Source of the DNA: Streptococcaceae bacterium
GTDB lineage: Bacteria; Bacillota; Bacilli; Lactobacillales; Streptococcaceae
Length of the DNA: 5,585 nt
Assembly: GCA_031285105.1 (NCBI GenBank)
Contig: JAITWV010000095.1
Coordinates: 1-5,585 of the forward strand
Direction of reading: 5' to 3'
This document shows positions 1-5,585 of the stretch, piece by piece (positions within the stretch are counted from its first letter, which is position 1; each line of letters opens with the position of its first letter). Both the position numbers and the translations under genes were made by a program. The notes under the pieces are model-generated. The model saw only the letters and a list, made by a program, of their open reading frames with translations. It had not been told where the DNA came from and searched no databases.

Positions 1-246
1 AGAATCCAATTTTCCATTAGAAGTTAACGCAACATCTTTGTCGCGTATTTCTAATTGGAAATATTGATCTAATTCAAAATATTCAAGATCGTTTTGTAAG
101 TTTTCAAGTAGATTTTTAACTAAATAGGTAGAAAAAGAAAAACGAGTGGATAATTCTTTAAATGTCGCAGTATTTCCATCTTTTTTTTCTAGATAAACAA
201 AAGTCGTCATTTTTTGTGCATCGTCTTTATTGAGAAATTCACGCAT
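1..246 (-). CDS. Putative Mga-like helix-turn-helix transcriptional regulator (N-terminal part, runs off left edge)
   Basis: The minus strand is open from an ATG at 246-244 to the window edge, giving 82 codons without a stop; the C-terminus is missing. The start is supported by AAGGAG (plus-strand CTCCTT at 254-259), 7 nt before the ATG. The visible protein begins MREFLNKDDAQ and carries a helix-turn-helix-like stretch at about residues 27-52 (TATFKELSTRFSFS, then YLVKNLLENLQNDL), followed by a charged segment leading into LEIRDKDVAL. This arrangement, a short N-terminal helix, an HTH, then a possible second wing, resembles the N-terminus of Mga/AtxA-type virulence and surface-protein regulators of Lactobacillales. 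Those proteins are about 480-500 residues with PTS-regulatory-like domains downstream; that part cannot be seen here. Divergent orientation from the sortase/adhesin genes suggests it controls them, which is inference. It could equally belong to another HTH family. Confidence 0.62.
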   Translation of the reverse strand, partial: MREFLNKDDAQKMTTFVYLEKKDGNTATFKELSTRFSFSTYLVKNLLENLQNDLEYFELDQYFQLEIRDKDVALTSNGKLDS

Positions 247-304
247 GTGCAAACTCCTTTCATAATCATCAAAGAAATTGTAACATAAGGGTAACAAAAA
301 TGCC

Positions 305-332
305 TTTATTAATACTTTTAAGCGTTAATAAA
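305..332. promoter_or_regulatory. 28-bp imperfect dyad, possible operator
   Basis: Perfect 8-bp arms TTTATTAA (305-312) and TTAATAAA (325-332) flank a 12-nt centre that itself contains CTT-tt-AAG (315-322) around the same axis, so 22 of 28 positions take part in pairs. The dyad covers the spacer and -10 of the candidate regulator promoter. It lacks a T-tract and its stem is nearly pure A/T, so it does not look like a terminator. The likeliest reading is a binding site for a dimeric regulator, possibly the divergent HTH protein itself. Confidence 0.4.
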
Positions 333-337
333 TTCAA
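309..337 (-). promoter_or_regulatory. Candidate promoter of the leftward regulator gene
   Basis: Read on the minus strand, TTGAAT (plus 332-337) and TATTAA (plus 309-314) are separated by exactly 17 nt, a good match to a vegetative sigma-A promoter. It would start transcription near position 302 and give a leader of roughly 55 nt ahead of the regulator's ATG. The region is very AT-rich, so chance matches are likely; the correct spacing and the overlap with a dyad raise the value of this one. Confidence 0.42.
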
Positions 338-400
338 TATGCTCAAGGGTTCTATCATTAATTTAAGAAAAATTAAAAAAAATGAGACAACTAAGGTAGT

Positions 401-435
401 TATAATTATGAAAATAGAATGAAACTTGTTATATT
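401..435 (+). promoter_or_regulatory. Candidate promoter region for the sortase operon
   Basis: Two possible -10 elements precede the sortase. TATAAT at 401-406 is a perfect hexamer but has no recognisable -35 at 16-18 nt upstream (A-rich sequence there). TATATT at 430-435 is preceded by TGT (427-429), an extended -10, but would place the transcription start almost on the ribosome binding site. The first gives a more usual leader of about 40 nt. Absence of a good -35 is consistent with a promoter that needs an activator, which would fit an Mga-like regulator next door; this is inference. Confidence 0.3.
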
Positions 436-453
436 ACTATCGGGGGGAAAGTC

Positions 454-1233
454 ATGAAAAAAAATAAAAACAAGAATAAAAATAAAAAAATAAAAGTTGC
501 GATTACACTCCTTTACTGTTTGGCGTTGATATTTGCAGCTATTCCATTTGCTAAATATTTTGCAATTGCCACACATGCACAATTGACAACTGTTCAAGAA
601 ACTAAAACGCTACCAACGATTATTCCCGATGCACAACCGCTACAAGCACCGCAAGTTCAAGACGTTTTAGCTGCTGCAGGCAATCAAGATAGACAAGCTG
701 TTGGGCAAGTGGTGATTCCTAAAGTGGATATTTCGCAACCGATTTTTGTGGGTTTGACCTTAGTAAATATGGGAAACGGCACGGTTAGTCTATTTCCAAA
801 CCGCACACCTGATAAAAACTCATTAACCATTATTGGGCATCACTTAGGATTTACGACACTATTATTTGGTCGAATTAAAGAATTAGTCCAAGGTGATATG
901 GTCTATGTTCGTTATTTAGGACAGTATTATCAATATGAAGTGCAAACGTCTGAGGTTATTAATGAAAACCAAGTGGATAAATTAGTTGATAAAGGTCCTG
1001 ATTGGCTTTTCTTACTGACTTGTGAAGTGTCGTTTGAGTCTCCTGAGCGTGTATTTGTTCGTGCCAAACGTGTAGACACAAAACCGCAAGAAGTAGGTCA
1101 AGCCATGGAAGTTTTCACGCAAAAAGCAAGTAACACCAAAATCAAAAATTACTTATTCTTATTTATATTACCAATTATTTTAGTGATTATTTTTTCAATT
1201 TTATTCTTAAGATATGTTTGGAAAAAGTTATAA
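454..1233 (+). CDS. Membrane-anchored sortase, class A-like active site with two membrane segments
   Basis: This 259-residue protein is a sortase, a transpeptidase that cleaves surface proteins at an LPXTG-type signal and joins them to the cell wall outside the membrane. A Lys/Asn-rich cytoplasmic start (residues 2-14) leads into a membrane segment at about 15-38. The catalytic domain begins near VGQVVIPKVDISQPIFVG (83-100). The expected triad is visible: His129 in IIGHH, Cys190 in LLTC, and Arg199 in PERVFV. The His-His pair and the 9-residue Cys-Arg spacing resemble streptococcal SrtA more than pilin (class C) sortases, and no class C lid motif (DPF/W) is seen. Unusually for class A, a second membrane segment (about 232-252) with a basic tail (RYVWKKL) closes the protein, a topology typical of class C. 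The start follows a GGGGGGAAAG ribosome site at 442-451. It is the first gene of an operon with the next gene and probably anchors the adhesin encoded from 2617. Confidence 0.93.
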   Translation: MKKNKNKNKNKKIKVAITLLYCLALIFAAIPFAKYFAIATHAQLTTVQETKTLPTIIPDAQPLQAPQVQDVLAAAGNQDRQAVGQVVIPKVDISQPIFVGLTLVNMGNGTVSLFPNRTPDKNSLTIIGHHLGFTTLLFGRIKELVQGDMVYVRYLGQYYQYEVQTSEVINENQVDKLVDKGPDWLFLLTCEVSFESPERVFVRAKRVDTKPQEVGQAMEVFTQKASNTKIKNYLFLFILPIILVIIFSILFLRYVWKKL

Positions 1234-1247
1234 AGAGGTGATTTGAC

Positions 1248-2354
1248 ATGGGGAAAGAAAAAAGAAATTCCAAACAGCGTAGATTAGCAAAATTTGGTGC
1301 AATACTAACTTTAAGTTCTAGTGCCTTAGTTGCCGGGATGTTAGGTCAAGCACAAACAGTTGATACGTCAAAAAATACCACTAGTATTCAACTTGATGAG
1401 CGCAATGAATTAAATTTAGGAGATGAGCTACAATCAAAATCCACACACAAGGTAACTTTAGTCGAGAATTTCCCTGTAAAAGATGAGTTATTTACAACTT
1501 TTGGACAAAATGCCAATATTAGTGAAGTGTATAAGACCTATGATTTTCAAAAAATAATCGCTGAAAAAAAGAAGAAGACCGTTTACTACAAAGCCATTTC
1601 CTATTCGCAAACACAAGCAATAATAATGAAAATGAATGAATTTCGTCAAATGATTAGAAACAATCCAAGCATTCAAGTCATTCCAAGTGAGGAGTACAAG
1701 ATAGTTTCTTCTCATTTGTATAGGAATTATGCAGATGCCTTACAAGACTCGGCTAATTGGAAAGATTCACATATTATTGATAGTACACATCAAAAATCAC
1801 TATCATTTGACTCAAAATCACAAGAAGCCAAGATGAATTTTTCGGCAGATGATGGTTTTTTGATTGAGGGAGTAGGATTTGAAACTTATTTGAATATCGA
1901 AATAGCCAGAGAAAATAAACAGTTGAATGATAGAATAAAAGCAGATTTTGAAGATGCGATGGAGCATAATCTGAATGTTACTTATCAAGGGAAAAAATAT
2001 CAAGCAATTTATCACAAAGGAACAAGAAAAATCAATCATGGCATGCAAACAATTGATGGATATTTCACTTTTTCTGATACGACTCATGGTTTGCCTTTAC
2101 AAATTAAAAATCATTTTATTATTGTCAGTTTAGCGTATGGTTCAAGTATTGAAAATTTAGCACAGGCTTTAAAAATCCATGCTGTGAAAAGTTATGAAGA
2201 TACCATGAGCTGGAATTCAGAAGTGCCAGGTATTGCTATTGGCATAAGGTATGTTGATGAGTTAAGCCAAAAAGAAAGTAAACTTTATCAAATTGAGGCA
2301 AAAGAGCAAATTATCCATTCGATGGTTTTTAAATACATTACAGTTGAATCTTAG
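1248..2354 (+). CDS. Exported protein of unrecognised family, free-standing paralogue of the adhesin N-terminal domain
   Basis: I do not recognise this 368-residue family. The start is well supported: AGAGGTGAT (1234-1242) sits 5 nt before the ATG and 14 nt separate it from the sortase stop, so the two genes should be co-transcribed. A basic N-terminus (residues 2-15) and a hydrophobic stretch (16-33) form a signal peptide or anchor, with a possible cleavage after Ala35 (GQA|Q). From about residue 90 to 366 it aligns almost end to end with residues 116-394 of the adhesin encoded from 2617; in the best block (262-298 here) 28 of 37 residues are identical, including DGYFTFSD, THGLPLQI and NHFIIVS. 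Other shared blocks are YSQT, MKMN, DSANWK, KSLSF, ADDG, IKADFEDA, SYEDT and YQIEA. The protein ends at YITVES, where the paralogue continues into a linker, and has no LPXTG-type signal, so it is not an obvious sortase substrate. It may be released, or stay held by its N-terminal segment. Confidence 0.85.
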   Translation: MGKEKRNSKQRRLAKFGAILTLSSSALVAGMLGQAQTVDTSKNTTSIQLDERNELNLGDELQSKSTHKVTLVENFPVKDELFTTFGQNANISEVYKTYDFQKIIAEKKKKTVYYKAISYSQTQAIIMKMNEFRQMIRNNPSIQVIPSEEYKIVSSHLYRNYADALQDSANWKDSHIIDSTHQKSLSFDSKSQEAKMNFSADDGFLIEGVGFETYLNIEIARENKQLNDRIKADFEDAMEHNLNVTYQGKKYQAIYHKGTRKINHGMQTIDGYFTFSDTTHGLPLQIKNHFIIVSLAYGSSIENLAQALKIHAVKSYEDTMSWNSEVPGIAIGIRYVDELSQKESKLYQIEAKEQIIHSMVFKYITVES

Positions 2355-2361
2355 GAAAATG

Positions 2362-2396
2362 ACACTATTAGGCTCCTTAGCTAATGGTGTTTTTTT
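2362..2396 (+). terminator. Rho-independent terminator after the sortase operon
   Basis: ACACTATTAG (2362-2371) pairs with CTAATGGTGT (2381-2390) through one G-U wobble, closing a 9-nt loop, and a run of seven T follows (2390-2396). It starts only 7 nt beyond the stop codon at 2354. It should end transcripts from the sortase and its partner gene, which implies that the adhesin downstream is expressed at least partly from its own promoter. Confidence 0.85.
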
Positions 2397-2537
2397 AGTT
2401 CAGATACTTTTTCAAAACATTTAAGATAGATTACCCAAAGTCCATAGTTATTAGATGGATTTATTGCAACTGATTATTTAAAATGTGATTCAATCGAAGA
2501 TACCCTTCATTATTTTTAATTTTTAAAAGGTTTTCAT

Positions 2538-2566
2538 TTTCAAAATTTAATCAATTACAGTAAAAT
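2538..2566 (+). promoter_or_regulatory. Weak candidate promoter for the adhesin gene
   Basis: The stretch between the terminator and the adhesin (2397-2616) holds no open frame with a ribosome site and is very AT-rich. A possible promoter is TTTCAA (2538-2543) and TAAAAT (2561-2566) with a 17-nt spacer; GATAAT at 2575-2580 is an alternative -10. Both matches are weak. A promoter is expected somewhere here because of the upstream terminator, but its exact position is not fixed by the sequence. Confidence 0.22.
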
Positions 2567-2616
2567 TAAAAAGAGATAATAAAAATAATCCGATTGAAGG
2601 AATTGGAGGGGATTCA

Positions 2617-5585
2617 ATGAGTAAAAAGGAGAAGAAGAATAAAAATAAATCATCAAAAAAAAGTTCCACTCGTCAAAAAAACATGATTCGAGCTGGGGCT
2701 TTATTTGCGATTGGGACAGGTGCGATGATAGCAAGTCAAGGTGGCTTGGATCAGGCAAAAACAATTCTTGATAATTTAACTAGTCAATTAGATAAGCAAA
2801 ACTCTAGCAGACGAGTAGTCGCTCTTCAAAATTTATCAGCGAAAGATTTAACGGATAACCAAGCAGGTGATGAAGCACAAAGCGTTGCGCAATTTTCTAC
2901 TTCAAAGGTGAAAAGTTTACCAAGTATTAAGCAACTAAGTGAAGAATATGGCACTGGTGTAAATGTGAGTAAAGTGCATACGGCTTATGATATTCAAGAT
3001 ATTTATGCGATAAATGATGCCGATGTTTACTACACATCAAGTACTTATTCGCAAACGAGTCCAATGTTGATGAAAATGAATGGGTATCGCACGCTTATTC
3101 AAGGCAATAAAAACATTGAAGTAACCGCAAATGGCAATTATAAAGCTGTTTCTCCTCACTTGTACAGTTCAAGAGAGGATGCTTTGAAAGATTCGGCGAA
3201 CTGGAAAAATTCACGCGTGGTGACGAATACACGTGCGAAAAGTTTGAGTTTTTCAAGTAAAGCACCAGCCATTCAAACCAACTTTCGAGCCGATGATGGT
3301 GTTTTTATTGGCGATATGAAAATTGATACTGGGCTAAAATTTGATGTCAAAGATAGTAACTCAAGTGCTAAATTAACGGACACGATCAAAGCTGATTTTG
3401 AAGATGCGATTGAAAAAAACTTAACCGTTCAATATCAAGGACAGACTTATCATGCGATTTATCATGATGACAAGGCAAAAATCGATCATGGCAAATCAAA
3501 TGTCGATGGCTATTTTACGTTTTCTGACTCAACACACGGTTTGCCTTTACAAATCAACAACCACTTTATCATCGTTTCGGCAAATTACGGTGAGACAGTT
3601 GGTTCTCTTCAAGATGCCCTGACTTTACATGGGGTGACAAGTTATGAGGATACTTCTGGGTGGACGAGTAATGAAGATTCAGTGATTTTTACAGGGTTGA
3701 ATTTTGTTTCGCATTTAGCTGATGAAAAGACGACTTTTTATCAGATCGAAGCGCAAGAACAAGTGATTCATTCGGTGATGTATAACTATATTACGGTGGC
3801 AAAAGATACGGGTGGGGATTTGGCTCAAACCGTGAAAGATACCGTTTCAGCTGCGGCAAGTGATGTCGTGGGTGTCTTAAGTGATGTGTTTATCGGGCAA
3901 CATGCGGCAGCGGCAACTGTTTCTAGTGGGGCGATTACACCAGGGGCGACTCTTGATACTGGGAACCATACCATGACAAGTAATGCCTTTGCGCAGGCTT
4001 CAAATTGGACGACTACCTCTACATCAAATGAAACGGGCTCAACGTTTACTAACGGTTGGGTGAATATGGATACCAATGGGACAAACCGAGGTGTTTGGAC
4101 GACATTCAATAATGCCATGGATATGACCAAGCCGTTTACCTTTACGTATGGGGAAAAATCTAGTCTTGGTACCTTATTAAAGCAATACTATGACTACGGA
4201 GACGCAATGGGGGTAATCTTTTCTCCTGTTGGTACTACCGCTATTAATACCGGTAAAACAGGTGCAGGACTGGGCTTATACGGGTTAGCCAATTCTGTTT
4301 TTGTCGGCCGAGATATGTATCAAAATGATGCCGGCAGTAATCCATATGGCATTGTTGATCCGAACAATGTTGCTGGCACTTGGCATGGTGACATTTTTGG
4401 TAATCAATACGGAAGTAACATGATGAGGATTCAAACGACGAATGCTCAAGGGACTTTCAATACTCCTGGGACAAGTAGTGGTTCTTTAAACCCTGTTGGT
4501 GATGCCGGGAATTTGCCAAATGGCGGAGATACCGTAGTTATTAATTGGTTTGGTTCAGGTGGTGTTGGTTCTGCAGTAACAGTTAATGCAAACGGTACGG
4601 TCACAGGAAATATGAACGTGACGATTAACGGAAAAACGATTACCTACCCAAACTTAACCGTGAATGCTGCCATGTCAATGTCAATGATTGGTGCGACAGG
4701 TGCAAACTATTCTGCTATCAGTTACAACCTCGGGGCGAATACGACAACGACTAATCTTGGAACGTCCAATGTCCTTGTGAATTATCTTAATGCAACAACT
4801 GGCAAGCAAATGAGTTCTGCCGGTACAGCTTGGGCGCAATCAAGTATCACAGCCAACGTTGGAGACAAAATCGGCATCACCCCAACAGGTACGCCAAATG
4901 CTGGGGACAATTATGACTATTCAGCCCCAGCCGCTCCAGCCGGCTATTCGTTATCAACAATCAGCCCATCGATTACGGTCCAAAACTACGATACTACCTT
5001 ACAAGCGGACCCCAATATCATCAATGTTAGTTATACAGCCAATGCGCAAACTGGTGGGGTCAATTATGCTTATGCAACAGGTACTCCAGCAACTCGTCCA
5101 TCATTACCTGCAAACCAAACATTTACAGGGGTAACAGATGGTACGATTAACTTCACGCCAGATACAATACCAGCTGGTTATACTGCATCTTATAAATCAG
5201 CAACAGGAACGTTTTCAACCTTAGCTGCTGCGGTCAATTCCATTCAAGGACAAGCAGGAGTCGCAGGAACCTTTGCAGCAACTACAACAGCCAATACAAT
5301 CACAGCGACTTTAACAGCCAACGCACAAACTGCAGCGTTTAATTTTGCTTATGATGCTAGTTCAACAGGACCTGCTGTATCAAATATCACGCAATCGGGT
5401 GTGACTGGACAAGCATTAACCGACCCAACAAGTGCCATCAATGCCAAAGTACCATCGGGTTATTTCATCAGTAGCGTGACTGGTCCAAATGGCACGGTTT
5501 ATCCAAGTTTAGCTGCAGCATTAACAGCTAATCCAAACTTAAATGGAACTAGCAATAACTGGACGATTACTTTAAAAGCAAGTAT
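2617..5585 (+). CDS. Large modular surface adhesin: unknown N-terminal domain, L-type-lectin-like domain, MucBP-like repeats (3' end missing)
   Basis: The frame is open for 989 codons from the ATG at 2617 to the window edge. GGAGG (2605-2609), 7 nt upstream, supports this start over the later Met23. Residues 1-22 are very Lys-rich and precede a hydrophobic export segment (23-39). Residues about 116-394 repeat the domain of the preceding gene. Residues 395-445 form an Ala/Val/Asp-rich, probably helical linker (AQTVKDTVSAAASDVVGVLSD at 403-423 without gaps of proline). Residues about 446-710 look like an L-type (legume-like) lectin domain: DAMGVIFSPVG (529-539), TGAGLGLYGLANSVFVGRD (548-566), MYQND (567-571) and the closing MSMSMIGATGANYS (686-699). 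From about 717 on come MucBP-like repeats, each with a PAGY/PSGY turn (774, 852, 946). Such proteins bind host or mucus glycans and are anchored by sortase; the sorting signal would lie beyond the window. Lectin and mucin-binding roles are inferred from family resemblance. Confidence 0.9.
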   Translation, partial: MSKKEKKNKNKSSKKSSTRQKNMIRAGALFAIGTGAMIASQGGLDQAKTILDNLTSQLDKQNSSRRVVALQNLSAKDLTDNQAGDEAQSVAQFSTSKVKSLPSIKQLSEEYGTGVNVSKVHTAYDIQDIYAINDADVYYTSSTYSQTSPMLMKMNGYRTLIQGNKNIEVTANGNYKAVSPHLYSSREDALKDSANWKNSRVVTNTRAKSLSFSSKAPAIQTNFRADDGVFIGDMKIDTGLKFDVKDSNSSAKLTDTIKADFEDAIEKNLTVQYQGQTYHAIYHDDKAKIDHGKSNVDGYFTFSDSTHGLPLQINNHFIIVSANYGETVGSLQDALTLHGVTSYEDTSGWTSNEDSVIFTGLNFVSHLADEKTTFYQIEAQEQVIHSVMYNYITVAKDTGGDLAQTVKDTVSAAASDVVGVLSDVFIGQHAAAATVSSGAITPGATLDTGNHTMTSNAFAQASNWTTTSTSNETGSTFTNGWVNMDTNGTNRGVWTTFNNAMDMTKPFTFTYGEKSSLGTLLKQYYDYGDAMGVIFSPVGTTAINTGKTGAGLGLYGLANSVFVGRDMYQNDAGSNPYGIVDPNNVAGTWHGDIFGNQYGSNMMRIQTTNAQGTFNTPGTSSGSLNPVGDAGNLPNGGDTVVINWFGSGGVGSAVTVNANGTVTGNMNVTINGKTITYPNLTVNAAMSMSMIGATGANYSAISYNLGANTTTTNLGTSNVLVNYLNATTGKQMSSAGTAWAQSSITANVGDKIGITPTGTPNAGDNYDYSAPAAPAGYSLSTISPSITVQNYDTTLQADPNIINVSYTANAQTGGVNYAYATGTPATRPSLPANQTFTGVTDGTINFTPDTIPAGYTASYKSATGTFSTLAAAVNSIQGQAGVAGTFAATTTANTITATLTANAQTAAFNFAYDASSTGPAVSNITQSGVTGQALTDPTSAINAKVPSGYFISSVTGPNGTVYPSLAAALTANPNLNGTSNNWTITLKAS
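4765..5585 (+). repeat. Divergent tandem MucBP-like repeats within the adhesin, continuing past the edge
   Basis: Three protein-level units can be read: residues 717-812 (4765-5052), 813-905 (5053-5331) and 906 to the edge (5332-5585). Units 1 and 2 both end in TANAQT, encoded by nearly identical 18-nt strings at 5035-5052 and 5314-5331 (279 nt apart). Units 2 and 3 begin with VNYAY and FNFAY, share IPAGY/VPSGY in the middle and LAAAV/LAAAL towards the end. Unit 1 is closest to a canonical MucBP pattern (VLVNYLNATTGKQ, then NVGDKI). The units have diverged too far for simple DNA-level tandem repeats. Their number in the full protein is unknown. Confidence 0.6.

Noticed and set aside
406..597. 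Minus-strand open frame over the sortase start
   Set aside because: It is antisense to the A-rich sortase start, which yields an artificial Phe/Ile-rich stretch.
454..1233. Class C pilin-assembly sortase with the adhesin as pilin
   Set aside because: No lid motif is seen in the sortase, and the adhesin shows lectin and MucBP-like modules with no pilin-type motif visible in the part present. Only the double membrane topology supports this reading.
1488..2087. Two minus-strand open frames (1488-1715 and 1818-2087) in the free-domain gene
   Set aside because: Both are antisense to a gene supported by paralogy over its whole length; neither has a ribosome site or a recognisable product.
2486..2598. 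Distant inverted repeat TTCAATCG (2489-2496) and CGATTGAA (2591-2598) before the adhesin
   Set aside because: Only 8 bp match, 94 nt apart in AT-rich DNA; expected by chance and with no structural support.
1248..2616. Free-domain gene as an adhesin cut short by a nonsense mutation or deletion
   Set aside because: Beyond its stop there is no trace of the linker or lectin sequence in any frame, and a proper terminator begins 7 nt after the stop. An old deletion cannot be excluded, but the gene looks intact and functional.
2555..2764. Minus-strand open frame over the adhesin start
   Set aside because: It is antisense to the Lys-rich leader of the adhesin and has no start signal of its own.
3825..4130. 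Minus-strand open frame of 101 codons inside the adhesin
   Set aside because: It lies opposite a continuous, domain-bearing plus-strand gene, has no ribosome site, and its Val/Ala-rich sequence is what the antisense of Asn/Thr/Ala-rich codons gives.
4859..5134. Plus-strand open frame of 91 codons in another frame of the adhesin
   Set aside because: It is fully inside the adhesin's lectin-to-repeat region, is Gln/Thr/Pro-rich as a frame-shifted shadow, and has no ribosome site.
1..5585. tRNA, rRNA, CRISPR array, insertion sequence or riboswitch
   Set aside because: No regularly spaced short repeats, terminal inverted repeats, transposase-like frame or cloverleaf-like sequence were found in the intergenic regions, which are short.

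Overview
The window reads as a cell-surface adhesion locus from a low-GC Gram-positive bacterium, most likely in the Lactobacillales (Enterococcus/Vagococcus/Carnobacterium-like). The evidence is AT-rich intergenic DNA, strong AGGAGG-type ribosome binding sites, a membrane sortase, an Mga-like helix-turn-helix regulator, and a large secreted protein with an L-type-lectin-like domain followed by MucBP-like repeats. The genus cannot be settled from the sequence alone.

Layout: (1) positions 1-246, minus strand, hold the first 82 codons of a putative Mga-type transcriptional regulator that runs off the left edge. (2) Positions 247-453 are a divergent regulatory region, with a promoter for the regulator that coincides with a 28-bp imperfect dyad, and weaker promoter candidates for the rightward genes. 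(3) Positions 454-1233 encode a sortase with a class A-like active site but a membrane segment at each end. (4) Positions 1248-2354 encode a 368-residue exported protein of unrecognised family, 14 nt behind the sortase and followed at once by a rho-independent terminator. (5) Positions 2355-2616 are non-coding: the terminator, then AT-rich DNA with a possible promoter. (6) From 2617 to the right edge, an open frame of 989 codons encodes a giant surface protein: Lys-rich export signal, an N-terminal domain clearly paralogous to the whole mature part of gene (4), a helical linker, an L-type-lectin-like domain, then at least three MucBP-like repeats. Its C-terminus, where a sortase-recognised sorting signal would be expected, lies outside the window.

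The most notable point is that the unrecognised domain occurs twice in succession: once as a free-standing secreted protein without a sorting signal, and once at the distal end of the adhesin. Together with the adjacent sortase and the divergent regulator, this suggests a self-contained module: regulator, anchoring enzyme, a free copy of the domain and an anchored copy on a lectin/MucBP stalk. The order and the paralogy are seen directly; the shared function is inference.
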